DNA from: Chara braunii | Lineage: Eukaryota > Streptophyta > Charophyceae > Charales > Characeae | Assembly: GCA_003427395.1 (NCBI GenBank) | Contig: BFEA01000027.1 | Coordinates: 2,185,611 to 2,219,111, forward strand | Direction: 5' to 3' | Length of the DNA stretch: 33,501 nucleotides | In this document: one piece after another, positions 7,179-16,462 of the stretch | Numbering within the stretch: position 1 is the first letter of the stretch | Layout of the letters: each line of letters begins with the position of its first letter | Translations under genes and position numbers: made by a program | Notes under the pieces: model-generated | Databases searched by the model: none | What the model was told of the DNA's origin: nothing | Seen by the model: the letters and a program-made list of their open reading frames with translations, nothing else

Positions 7179-9680
7179 GCCTGCTTGCTTTGAATGAGTT
7201 TGCTTTGTAAGACGTTGTCTTATCCCGGTCTGTCTGCCAAGTGACTGACTTCTCTCTGGTCCTCTGCTGTTGTCCTCTCCATGCATCCCGTGATTGATGT
7301 AGGCAACGTAAGGCAACGTGTTAGTTTGTAGGACACTCTGTTGCTCCTTCCCTAGGTCTCTGACCATTCATCATTGGTTCTATCATCTGATAGAAGACTT
7401 TGAATTTGCTTTCTTTGCACGAGTGTGTGTGCTTTTAGGAAGAGTCCTTCAGCTGAGCAGAGAAATCTCTCTCTGCTTGCAAAATGGGCACGGAATATGT
7501 TTTAATTTTCAAATGAACGTGGGGGCGGTATTTCTAGTTGGGTAATTTGGGTGAATGAACGTGGATGAATTCCGTTCTTTTTTTTTTCCTTGGCTTTTTC
7601 TTTCTTTTTTTCTTAAGTAGAGCGACGGCCTTGAGATATCATCATGGAAGTTACCGGCGCTTGTAATTTACAATTATTTTATTCTGTTCATCTCTAGGCT
7701 ACCAGAGTGGCCCAGGGCCACTTGCCCGGCCGGGCCAAAAAATAAAATAAAATAAAATGAAATAAAAATAAAATAAAATAAAATAAAATAAAATATAAAT
7801 ATAAATAAAATAAAGTAAAAATAAATAAATAAAAATAAAAATTTTTCAACCGTATTTTTTATTTTAAATATGGTAAAGAATTTCGATGTGAACCTGAGGC
7901 AAAAGTTGTTCAGTTTATTTTTCTGCATAACAAGGTTGTTTTTTCGATTTTTTTTTTTTTTTTTTGATTTTTTTTTTTTTTTTGCTAGGACCTTCCCTGG
8001 TCCTTGCACGGCCGGGCTGTCCGGGAAAATAGGGTGACCCGGGCGCCGGCCCGGCTGGTAGCCTAGGTTCATCTGACTGCGCCTGGACTCGAACTTCGAT
8101 CTGTATTTTAAACAGTTCATGGGTGTACCAACTGAGTTAAGCCATGGTCGAATCTTCCTTGCACTCTCTCTTTTTTTTTGGGACCTGCTCAAAACAGTGG
8201 TGGAGTGCGATTCCATGCATTGGAACTCCTGGCTGCTTGCTGCCATTGGCGGCATGTCAAATTTGTTGGCTGAGTGTTTTTCTGAAGAAAGCTGGATATC
8301 TGTCCATGATTCATGTTTCATAATTTGATTCGATAGCGGTCGAGCAACGGCTGTATATGCCTGGCATTGGCTTGTTGCGAAATCGACCCTGCCTGATCTT
8401 GGTCTTGAAATGCAGGTTCGGGGGGATATCCGATTGACCTTCTTTGACAAAAATGGGGGGCGGCTCTTCTACACATGCTTCAACACGGCTTTTCTGGGGA
8501 ACGGGATTTTGCAGGTGTGTATTATGGAGTGGGCTACATGTCTTGTCACTCTTGTGTGTCATGGGCGCCATCAGAGAAAATGTGTGTGTTTAACATTTGA
8601 ACGTTGAAGTTCTAATAATGTCATTTGGCATTGCGGAGGGTGAAGGCTGGTGGGATGCATCTGAGGTTATGTTTGCCGCGATTGAGTCAGACGTATTGCC
8701 GACTTCGCTGCTTCTACAAAACGTGGAGGGTAAAGGCTGGTGGGGTGGTGTAGGTTGATGGGTCCTCGTGACTCCTCGGAAAAAAGTTTTGTGCTCTTGT
8801 CAATATATCATACATGTGCTGGCCAAAGACGATTGTCTGCGTATGTGCATGTAAGATCAAAAAGTTCCATGGTGGCAGTGCCATTCCTGAGAAGCGTTGA
8901 ATCAATTTCAATTTCGAATGCAATTGAGGCGAGTGTTGTTGCCTGGCACGTCAGCGGGGAAGAGCGGGTCATTCGTGGGAGTGGTATGCACTCGCTGCAT
9001 TGCTACCAGACTACCCTGTGCTCCCTTTGTCTACTGGTGTGAGACACGGTCGGCAGGGAAGTGCTGATTTAATTCAGTACTATAGTAGTCGTCGACGAGG
9101 AATTCAGTACTGGCATGTCAGTGGGAAAGAGTGCCTCGTTTGTTCGGTTGATAGTCCAAGCGTGGAATGTGGTGGCCCTAAATGGTCTTGCATGTGTGTT
9201 TGTGCTTTTTATAATCCAAGGCCCCCACCGTGGTGCACTTGTGTTTGTGCGGTTGCCTCTGTTGTGGTATTTGTCTTTGAGCGGTACAAGCATGCAACGG
9301 AACAGGAAACACCTCATTTGATGCTTGGGAGGGGATTTTGTTTTCTCCGGGCGTTTATTATGGTTTGGTAGCAATATGTGTAGAGACATTGCGTGGGTAG
9401 AATGCCATCACATATCAGTGAATTGCAATGAAGTTGATGGTATGTGGAAAAGGAAGTGATTACCAAGTGTGTAAGGAGGGGCGTTGCGCAAAAGGCATGC
9501 ATTGTGATTATGGATTTGTTATAGTGACAGTGGGTTTTCGTTGTTTGGCAGCTTTCGAGATCGGAGTTGGATAAGCTGGGAAGGCGTGCAAAGGCGATAT
9601 GTGGGCCCAGCTTCTGTGTGGAACTTCTTTTTGGGCCTCAGCGCAATACGATGTTGAGGCATGATGATTGCAGCCCTTGA
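2064..9680 (+). CDS. PTEN: PTEN-type phosphoinositide 3-phosphatase, six 3' exons, N-terminus outside or unseen
   Basis: Joined exons 2064-2240, 4568-4681, 5596-5781, 6799-7044, 8416-8514 and 9552-9680 encode 316 residues and a TGA stop. PTEN proteins remove the 3-phosphate from phosphatidylinositol (3,4,5)-trisphosphate at membranes and can dephosphorylate proteins. Visible landmarks are YNLCSE, the WPD-loop equivalent PFDDYHAPP with its aspartate, the P-loop HCKAGKGRTG with catalytic Cys and Arg, the SQRRYV segment, and a C2 domain (RLYDTLN, SPRYYFSD, PRVVVQMDTE, GDIRLTFFDK, RLFYTCFNTAF, GPSFCVELLFGP). The C2 part resembles the plant PTEN2 type more than animal PTEN (family knowledge, recalled). 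The protein ends soon after the C2 domain, so the long regulatory tail of animal PTEN is absent. Every intron is phase 0 and GT-AG. About 100 N-terminal residues, including the basic PIP2-binding start, were not found in 1-2063 and probably lie upstream. Confidence 0.92.
2661..3060. repeat. Three diverged tandem copies of a ~172-bp unit in PTEN intron
   Basis: tgcagtgaattggg-like words start at 2662, 2833 and 3006, each followed by cttttaaagagat, a gga-tta-ctgc block and a gaaccctcg-type block (the last degraded in copy 3), and separated by CTC/CCT-rich stretches. Spacings are 171 and 173. They sit in the intron after the PTEN catalytic-Cys exon. Confidence 0.8.
3161..3188. repeat. Poly(T) tract
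   Basis: This is an uninterrupted T run of about 28 bases in PTEN intron 1. A retroposed sequence tail on the minus strand is possible, but no associated element was recognised. Confidence 0.7.
3445..3486 (+). repeat. tRNA-like remnant with B-box, SINE-type
   Basis: gaactgctgaaatacag followed by AAGTTCGAGTCCAGATGCA matches the anticodon-arm and B-box part of the tRNA-like sequence on the opposite strand at 8083-8145. GTTCGAGTCC fits the pol III B-box. No good A-box is seen upstream, so this is probably a 5'-truncated tRNA-derived SINE piece. Confidence 0.45.
3849..3949 (-). pseudogene. U6 snRNA retropseudogene with A-rich tail and target-site duplication
   Basis: The minus strand reads as nearly full-length U6 spliceosomal RNA: GTCCTTCGGGACATCC at the 5' end, GATACAGAGAAGATTAGC with the ACAGAGA box and AGC triad, CCCCTGCGCAAGGATGACACGC, and the end GAGAAATGGTCCAAATT. 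A real U6 gene should end in a T-run terminator. Here the RNA end is followed by eight A and then (TAA)n, ending near 3820. CGCCCCCCCCGTCTTTT at 3805-3821 and CGCCCCCGTCGTTTT at 3949-3964 flank it and look like target-site duplications. No TATA or plant upstream sequence element (USE) was found. One local difference from canonical U6 (GCAAAGGGCCCC for GCATGGCCCC) also argues for a dead copy. Confidence 0.88.
4371..4519 (+). repeat. Purine-only G(A)n tract near PTEN exon b acceptor
   Basis: About 150 bases of almost pure A broken by single G at 7-10 base intervals, plus a few C near the middle. It ends about 50 bases before the acceptor at 4567. The real pyrimidine tract is the short region directly before gaaatgcag. 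The two-letter composition makes the overlapping open frames here spurious. Confidence 0.85.
4568..4681 (+). CDS. PTEN: PTEN exon b (rest of P-loop, AGKGRTG)
   Basis: This exon has 38 codons, from AGKGRTGLMVCSYLVYLGMT to RRMHNGEG. The acceptor is gaaatgcag and the donor is gtaagag. It supplies the two lysines and the arginine of the phosphate-binding loop plus the following helix. A different frame is longer and open here, so the true exon is easily missed; its frame is fixed by homology and by exact phase-0 joining to the exons on both sides. Confidence 0.93.
5147..5200. repeat. (TG)n microsatellite with CG interruptions
   Basis: TG repeat from 5147 to about 5174, followed by cgcgcgatcg and a degenerate TG stretch. 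It lies in PTEN intron 2. Confidence 0.8.
5596..5781 (+). CDS. PTEN: PTEN exon c (TI-loop segment and start of C2)
   Basis: This exon has 62 codons, starting ISIASQRRYVGYFSQILSS and ending MVAQLEE. The acceptor is gctgacag and the donor is gtaagtg. SQRRYV is the conserved end of the phosphatase domain next to the TI loop. RVRLYDTLN opens the C2 domain. Plant PTENs usually have Pro where this one has Ala in the TIPSQRR-like stretch, a mild departure. Confidence 0.92.
6799..7044 (+). CDS. PTEN: PTEN exon d (C2 domain, SPRYYFSD region)
   Basis: This exon has 82 codons, starting VYSPALKIGQG and ending HYFETPLP. The acceptor is gatggtcag and the donor is gtacgg. It contains SPRYYFSDV, an acidic insert (DDDGDYDQDCDE), and PRVVVQMDTEKD, the plant PTEN2-like signature. 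The acidic insert is a likely flexible loop in the C2 domain. The acceptor at 6797-6798 is chosen because VYSPAL joins directly to QLEE, as in plant relatives. Confidence 0.9.
7137..7176. repeat. (TC)n microsatellite
   Basis: Forty bases of uninterrupted TC in PTEN intron 4, about 90 bases after the donor of exon d. Confidence 0.9.
7694..8066. mobile_element. hAT-type MITE, copy 1, with perfect 8-bp TSD
   Basis: The 373-bp element begins CTAGGCTACCAG and ends CTGGTAGCCTAG, a perfect 12-bp terminal inverted repeat. Subterminal GC-rich arms (GGCCCAGGGCCACTTGCC and a CCCGGGCGCCGGCCCGG-like arm) flank an A/T-rich core of AAAAT repeats. GTTCATCT sits immediately outside both ends (7686-7693 and 8067-8074). 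An 8-bp duplication is the hallmark of hAT superfamily transposition. No transposase coding is present, so it is non-autonomous. It lies in PTEN intron 5, between exons d and e. Confidence 0.92.
8083..8145 (-). repeat. Decayed tRNA-like sequence (SINE-type)
   Basis: Read on the minus strand, TGGCTTAACTCAGTTGGT at 8144-8127 fits a pol III A-box and GTTCGAGTCC near 8093-8084 fits a B-box. Between them a CTGT...ACAG stem has a 7-base loop. The T-stem and acceptor do not pair well, so this is not a functional tRNA gene. It starts just beyond the 8-bp duplication of the MITE at 7694-8066. Confidence 0.5.
8416..8514 (+). CDS. PTEN: PTEN exon e (C2 domain core strands)
   Basis: This exon has 33 codons, from VRGDIRLTFFDK to GNGILQ. 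The acceptor is gaaatgcag and the donor is gtgtgt. GDIRLTFFDK and RLFYTCFNTAF are strongly conserved C2 strands of plant PTENs. The preceding intron (7045-8415) contains a hAT-type MITE and a tRNA-like remnant. Confidence 0.93.
9552..9680 (+). CDS. PTEN: PTEN terminal exon f (last C2 strand and stop)
   Basis: This exon has 42 codons and TGA at 9678-9680. It starts LSRSELDKLGRRAK and contains GPSFCVELLFGPQ, the last C2 strand. The acceptor is gtttggcag. The 12 residues after GPQ (RNTMLRHDDCSP) show no recognisable PDZ-binding end. A (GA)n tract begins 68 bases after the stop, within the probable 3' UTR. No strong polyadenylation signal was singled out. Confidence 0.9.
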   Translation, partial: LSRSELDKLGRRAKAICGPSFCVELLFGPQRNTMLRHDDCSP

Positions 9681-9745
9681 ACAAGAAGGGACAATTTCGG
9701 CTGAATGTCGTCTTGGTCTTCATCCTCTTTCTAAGCTGGAGCTTT

Positions 9746-9747
<2 letters not shown>

Positions 9748-9781
<34 letters not shown>
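9748..9781. repeat. (GA)n microsatellite in probable PTEN 3' UTR
   Basis: Seventeen GA repeats starting 68 bases after the PTEN stop codon. Confidence 0.85.
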
Positions 9782-10116
9782 CTGCGGAGGAGCAGCTGCA
9801 GGAGAAAGGGGTGGGTACAGTGATTGACTGCCATTTCATCGCCTGTGTCCATGACCGGACAGATGCACCTTCCGCTTGTGATGAGTTAACGTGGAATGTG
9901 GCAAGACCAAGGAACAGACCAATTGGGAAACAATAGGAGCTGGTGTTTGTGGATTGAAACTCACGAGTGATAGGATCGGGACAGCTGTACATTGTAGTGG
10001 AGGTGGGAGATATATCAGTAGGACGCAAAGAATGGCTTAAAACCTGGATTGGATAGGTGTTTAGTTACAATTCTTGTGCAGATTTAGACAACAAACAAAG
10101 TACGGTGAGACAGAGC

Positions 10117-10182
<66 letters not shown>
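10117..10182. repeat. Compound (GT)n(GA)n microsatellite
   Basis: GT repeat to 10140 passes directly into GA repeat to 10182. Confidence 0.9.
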
Positions 10183-10184
<2 letters not shown>

Positions 10185-12898
10185 TATAAGAGAGTTCTTG
10201 ACCGTCAGGACTGGACGTGACTTCTTCCTAGGCTGTTGGTGGCCAGCGCTGCTGTGTTCCACGTTCTAGAGAGTAGGAGTTTGAATTAACCGGGGACAAA
10301 GGTCAGTAGCATCATCTGTACCTTCTTTTCATCTCCTTATGATGTGGGTAGCTGGTCGGATGTGGCCAATGGTAGGTCTTGTCAAAGCGGCAGGGGGAGG
10401 GGGTGGGAGGTTGATCTGGTGTACATGGAGGATTGCTGGGCCATTGCAATGGGGGTACAGTTTTGAATATTGAAGGGATTGGTTTTGATCAAAAAGGCGT
10501 ATGTCCGGAGAAAGAACATGTTGAAGCTACCAGACCGCCCTTTTGAGGTTGTGACGAAGTGGGTTGGCAAGATTGTGGAGGAGTGGGTCAGCGACTGGCC
10601 CAGCTTTGTGGAGCTCGAGCTTTTGGCTTCTGGGGCCGTTGATTGCGTGAACAGAAGGTTTCGGTCTTTTCTCTTGATCTGCATCGAAGTGCTTTAAGAG
10701 CATATTTCTTACACATCATCAATTGCGGAGTGTGACGTGCTGGCCATGATCCTGAGTGGAGTTGGTCAGATGGAGATGGATTTCCCGAGACGCGGAGGAG
10801 GATTTTCTCGTGTTATGGAAGTGCGCGGTCGAGCGGTTTACCGTCGAAGGGAACCAGAAGGGAAGCGTGTCAGGCAGGAAGGAGGAATGCTGTGCAGTTT
10901 CGCTCTTTGGCGTAACTGATGTGAGTGAGATATCCTGGGCATGTTTCGAGTTGTTTGGCGCAGCCAGCTGAAACAGACCTTGACGCAAGTGTGCAAGGCA
11001 AGAGGGAATGAAGTCGCTCTCATAACTGGTGCGAGCGATATGTCCAGGGTGGTGGGAACTTTCTTGTCGACAGGCTAGGCACCTTGCTGTAGCTGCCACA
11101 TGTGCATGTTGCGCAGGGGTAGACGGTCCCCATGGTTGAATCAGGGGCCAGTTATGATGAAGAGGTTGTGTGTGCGTGAGTATTCACGCTGGAGATGGGA
11201 AACGGAGTGATGTCGAGTATGTAGGGATTGTTGCAGATCGCCGTATGAACGGTAAAGGAAGAGGATATTGATTACGAGGAAACATGAGCAGGCAGAGTTG
11301 GAAAAACAGGAGTTAATTCCAATTAGGCGCACGTAAAGGATGCTGCATGCAGAGGGACATCAGGTGGTGGATGTTCTGAGCTGATGTTTAGTAGGGCTAG
11401 GGCGATGTAGTGATTGTGTGAAGACTGAGGGGAGGGGAGGGGAGGGGAGGTGAGGTGGGGTGAGGTTTGAGAAGAGGAGGCATAAAGCATAGCTGTCATC
11501 TACTGGGAAGAAGTACGCATGCATCTTTCCTTGAAAAACTTGTGTATTGATGTTTTTTCGTGTCTGTACACACATATCAATCAATAACGAAGTAGTGGCG
11601 TCTTGTTTTGATTTTTTAACTTTATTATTATCATTATTATTATCGTTTCCATTTTTTTTTTTTCTCTTCGTTTTTGCGTTCTTCTTTCAATCGCAGGGAG
11701 TGTGGTGCTTGACAAGGCGGTGCACTGTGGAGTTGTCTGGTGGACAGTGAGTCTTTTCCCATGGTTGAGAAGTTGTAGGGTTCGCGAACACGAGCGTGGT
11801 TGGTTGTAGTGGGAGAGAGAGAGAGACTCAGCTCTTGGTGTTTTAAGTTTTTTAACGGATTAACGGATGGGATCGGTGGCAGCTAACCTAACACCACTGC
11901 TGCGAGTCTGCCCGGTGTATTAGCGTCGCACACAGAAGCCATAGGCATCACCGAACAAGAATGAATGTATGGCCTCTGGCTGCAAGAGACGCGTGCGAAT
12001 TGGCACGCCACACTCTTGCAGTCTTTCCCATTTATTGAAGGAGGTTGTTCCAACACGACTCAGTGGGAAGTCTGTGGTTGGATGCAGACACGAGCACAAT
12101 CAATGTCGTCGGTTACGTGCTGTGTTTCTCAAAGTGCTCATGGGCTGGAGTTTGATGAACGACAATTGTGAGGGAAGTAGCGGGGTTTACCAGGGGTCTG
12201 ACTGTACACCAGTAGGTGGATATCATTAGCTCAGCTTACGGATTTGTCTTGATTGGGGCGTGAGCGGTGGTTGGTTGGGTCGGGAACATTGTCTTTCTGG
12301 GAGGCATGAAGATTTTGAGGGCTGTGATGGATGCATCGGGAGTTTTCTCTTTCGCTCAGTCCTTCCTGTCGTGGGCCGAGGGCACCGATTAGTTCGAGTG
12401 TGGGAGTTGGAAGATGAGGTCGCTTGTAGTTGCTTCAAGCAGAGAGCAATGAGGACAGTGGGTTTGATGTTTGATGTTGGGAGTGATCGATGTGGAGCAC
12501 AGTGCTGCTTTGGCAGATATGGTGGTTATTGTCATGTTCCAGCGGGTTGCATGGCGAGGGGTGGGATGACATGCCATCGCTGAAGGTGGATACCAGGGGG
12601 GAAGAGACTGGCCGCAAAGGGTAGTTGGATGTGCATGCGGTAGTTACTACCCGAGCCACTTTCCTGTTTAACGAGGAAGCAAAGTGCATATGATGCTCGT
12701 GTGATTCCTGATCGATTACACAACTGAGCTTTTAGCTGGAAAGCAATCCGTCGATGCGTGTACTGCATCAGGAGCTGCGCGTGTTGCGTCAGGAGTGCGC
12801 TCAAAGGATGGCTGTGGGAAGATGAACTGAGCCATTCACAGCTAGTGGGAGTAGCCATAGGATGAACCCTGTTCTGCTTTTGCAGTTATGCCGTAGGC

Positions 12899-12929
<31 letters not shown>

Positions 12930-12953
12930 GTCATGATGGTGATGATGATGATG
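12899..12953. repeat. (GAT)n trinucleotide repeat
   Basis: GAT/TGA triplets, interrupted once near 12929-12940 by gtcatgatg. Confidence 0.9.
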
Positions 12954-13140
12954 TGCTTGAAATGTTCTCTCAGGTTATGAGATGGGAAAAATTATGTTCC
13001 GCGGACTGAAGAACTGGGCACACCAGGAGGCATATAGCAGTTTCAGAAGTATAACTGACCGTTCCAAGCTCTTACGGATTTGGTGAATACCTTTTTATGT
13101 CTTGTACGTCAGTGCAAGTGAAGTTGCTGACGTTGTGGAT

Positions 13141-13249
<109 letters not shown>

Positions 13250-13530
13250 AGGAGGAGGATTATAAGGGTTTGCTATTTCAGAGAGTGGTAGTTGTGGGAG
13301 GTCTTGAGTGATTGATTTGATTGATTGATTGACATTGATTTGATTGATTGGTGGCATAAATTATCTCCTTGTTCATATCTAACTTGGTCATTCCTAGGGA
13401 ATAGCCTTGCTGAGTGGGTGCGCGACACAGAGGGGACTCGTTAGGGTGGGTGAGCTTGCCGTGGCTACTCGGTTTGAACTTTGAACTTCAGACTAGTGTC
13501 AGAGTTGACATGCTTCCTCAATTCTTTTAT

Positions 13531-13805
13531 AAGTGTTTTGGGCTCCACCTGTTTTGCGGGAAACCACGTCTGGCTTTGACCGTAGCCAGCTGACGTCAGC
13601 AGCATTGCTCGACGTGACTGCAATGCTCGCTACTACCTCTCTCATGATCGAGGACTTCTTTATCTTTCATTGCGATAATGTCATGCAGCCACAGCTTGGG
13701 CATATGATTTATAGCCAGCCAATGCAAGGGTCCTGCGCGACAGCATACGTCGACAGCATGCATAATCCACTCTCCTCCCTGCCAACGGCACCCCACGTCT
13801 TCCAG
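13531..13805 (+). CDS. Candidate exon of unknown gene
   Basis: The frame is open and balanced in composition, reading APPVLRETTSGFDRSQLTSA and onward to TAPHVFQ. It is preceded by a pyrimidine-rich stretch ending in ttataag and followed by a good donor (cttccag then gtatgtg) at 13806. I do not recognise the protein. It could be one exon of a gene downstream of PTEN or a chance open frame. It has no partner exon that I could place. Confidence 0.3.
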
Positions 13806-14042
13806 GTATGTGCATGAGACTGAGGGGTACAGAGGAAGCCATTTCCAGCTGCGGCCGATGCATGCAGGTGACTTGAAGCAAATCCTGAATGAAGGGCCGC
13901 CGTTTTCTGCGTTTACGAACGTGCAACGCATCGAAGGTGTGTAAGGGAACGAAGGCAGCCAGTGAGCGGCGGGGGAGCTCAACGGAATTGCTCCAGGCCG
14001 GGATCGAATGTCTTCCCTTCTTGTTAATCATTGTGCAATTCT

Positions 14043-14072
14043 CAGACTCGGACTCGGATTCGGATTCGGACG
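14043..14072. repeat. Hexanucleotide-like (GA[C/T]TCG)n repeat
   Basis: gactcggactcggattcggattcgga is about four to five units of a 6-base repeat, giving an SDSDSD frame on the plus strand. Confidence 0.7.
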
Positions 14073-14631
14073 CGCCAATGGTTTTTTTCTTCATCCCCCC
14101 GTTTCTTCATCCCAACGTGGTGTCTTTCACCTCCGGTTATATCTTGATGATGGGCTATCTTCATACTGAATCGAGGAGAGACTCGTTGCGATCGCATCTC
14201 TCATTGTAAAGGAAGAATGGTCCGGAAGCTGTGCGGCGGTGGTGGTTTTGACGAATCTGACGATGTTGTATGTTGCGCGACCGCAAGTGTTGTGATTGTG
14301 CCGTCTCCTGATCCTGTGCGCTTGGAAACGATAAGTTACTAGCGTTGCCTGTTTCTCATGGTGTGCATCGGGGAGGAGAGGTTTTACGACGATGGACGGA
14401 TAAGAGCTCAGCTTGCCAAGGGGCTTTGTTTACAGCCATGCAGGACCCCTTGAGGGGTGGCCGGTGTGCAGTGTGTGCCTTCTTTTATGTTAGGCCACCA
14501 GGAAGGATGCTACGAGGATGACTTTCGAGGAGGTACACACACATAACAGTGCAGCAATTACTGCACCGTATCTATATTGCGATATGCGGAGGTACATTTG
14601 GGAAAAGGAGGGTGCTCACCTCTCACACAGA

Positions 14632-14635
<4 letters not shown>

Positions 14636-14688
<53 letters not shown>
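14636..14688. repeat. (GA)n microsatellite
   Basis: More than 50 bases of uninterrupted GA. Confidence 0.9.
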
Positions 14689-14692
<4 letters not shown>

Positions 14693-15122
14693 AAATGCGA
14701 TTGATGTTCTTTTCTAGCGCCCGTCACGGTTGTTTGCGTGATGCATGTGACGTTCAGGCGATTGGTAAACAGTGTCTGCAGCAGTGAGTAGATGCGAGTT
14801 TTGACATTTGGATGTGGAGGATCACATCAGGAGGGGAGTTATCGGGCACGGATGGCTTGGTGGGAGCCGTGGATCACAATTGTTTCACTACTGATGTTGC
14901 GGACTCGGTAGGATTCTGAGCCCTTTGCTGCCTGAGCGGGAGGGGAGAGGGAGTCTAAGCATAAGTTGGAGGTCTTTTTGGGGAGTAGCATTTCCTGACT
15001 GATATCTTCTGACAGCTGATTTTATTTCTTGTAGGTTTATTGAACACAAAAATGGTTTCAAAATTGAAAGAGATTTGGTGAAATTTTTGTCACTTTCAGA
15101 GATTCAGTGTAGCTGAATACTA

Positions 15123-15305
15123 TGTGGTGGTGAATTGTGTGAGAAACCTCGCCCTCTTACGATGATGAATAGGCTGAATGACCAGGAGCACAGCTTCCCT
15201 ATGTGTCGTTACATTTTTTTGTTAGTCGTTGTGCTCGGCGTCGTGGGCACCCACTACTCTTTGCAATGTGGTGGTGAATTGTGTGAGAAACCTCGCCCTC
15301 TTACG
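15123..15305. repeat. Pair of identical 39-bp direct repeats 144 bp apart
   Basis: The segments 15123-15161 and 15267-15305 are identical, starting tgtggtggtgaattg and ending cctcttacg. The offset of 144 is a multiple of three, so the frame starting at 15135 repeats CGGELCEKPRPLT with a hydrophobic stretch (IFLLVVVLGVVG) between. An in-frame stop precedes the first copy by a few codons, and no family is recognised. Confidence 0.85.
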
Positions 15306-15660
15306 GCATACTCACATGAGCTCTTTTATAAATCTACCGGGCAGCAATGACGGCTATACCTGGATGGATCTGGCCGCAATGACGGCCACAGGACTATATG
15401 CCCTTAGAAGCTATTACCCTCTTCTCTCTTTGTCTTCTCCCCTTTGCTGCTTGTGCCTACCGGTGGGCTCTGTTCTTTTGGTTTCTTGCGTACTGGTGGG
15501 CGCTGTTCTTTTGCTTTGTCAAGTACCATTTTTTCCAAATGACGAAGGAGCCGATTCTACTATGCTTACTCAGTCGTGCAGGTCGAAAACTGTTCTTTGG
15601 AACAACGGGGACTCCCCCACTGCAAGTTAGAAGGGGGAGATTGGATGTCGCGTGTAAAGA

Positions 15661-15730
15661 TTCTTCTTCTTCTTCTTCTTCTTCTTCTTCTTCTTCTTTT
15701 TTTATTTTTTTTATTTTTTTTTTAATGGTA
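15661..15730. repeat. (TTC)n and T-rich tract
   Basis: TTC triplets at 15661-15698 pass into a poly(T) stretch with single A interruptions. Confidence 0.85.
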
Positions 15731-15911
15731 AAGATTCTTTAGTCCAGCCTCTACAACAACCTGGGCTTTGAAAAAAAAAGAAAAAAAGAGTGGTAGTAGT
15801 ACAGTAGTCCTGTGGTACTTTGCTTGTTTTGCGAGTCGTGACTGGACTCTAATTTTGGAACTTGCGTGTTGGATTTGGTGAACGACGTGCAGGTTAGTAG
15901 GGGCCTACTCA

Positions 15912-16022
15912 CACTACCGTCTTCCCCCGAACATAACGCACCCTAAAAATGAATGTATACAAGCTATATTTCCGGCCAGATACAGCCAAAAGAAGGGTGT
16001 GTTGTGTTTCCGACGGTAGGTG
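15912..16022. mobile_element. 111-bp MITE-like element, pogo-like ends
   Basis: The left end CACTACCGTCTTCCCCCGAA continues CATAACGCACCC. The right end, reverse-complemented, reads CACCTACCGTC...ACAACACACCC, so the termini are inverted repeats with small gaps. CTCA flanks both sides (15908-15911 and 16023-16026). The ends match the termini at 17043 and 17375. The cCCCGAACATAACGCA pattern resembles pogo/Tigger-type ends by recall, so that class assignment is tentative. Confidence 0.65.
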
Positions 16023-16330
16023 CTCAAAATGGCAGAGTTGCAGAATGAGCGGTCAGATCGAGTGCTCCTCGAAGAAGAGGACTCGATCGGGCCCCTCATT
16101 TTGCGATTCTGCGATTTCGAGGGACTAGTGTGATATAGTAGTATACTCTTAGAAGGGAGATTTGAACTCGTGCGTAAGGACTGGGAAATGTACTGTGCTC
16201 GTTCGTCGATCGTGACTGGTTTCGAACGTGGAGCCTGTGCTTTGGATTAGGTGAAATAACGTGCATGCTTTGTTTGCCAATGACTAGCCTCAAACTCAGG
16301 AGTACTGACATTTGAAACTATTTTTTGTAG

Positions 16331-16356
16331 AGAGAGAGAGAGAGAGAGAGAGAGAG
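16331..16356. repeat. (GA)n microsatellite
   Basis: Thirteen GA units. Confidence 0.85.
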
Positions 16357-16430
16357 CATGTGCATCCGACTCATGTTGATGGTTCGCTTTTATAATGACG
16401 ATGGTTATGAACTGTTTTGTCTTTTTTTTT

Positions 16431-16462
16431 GGGGGGGGGGTGGGGGGGGGGGGGGGAGGGGG
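16431..16462 (+). repeat. G-rich run, possible G-quadruplex
   Basis: Runs of 10 and 15 G broken by T and A. Several G4 arrangements are possible on the plus strand. Confidence 0.7.
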
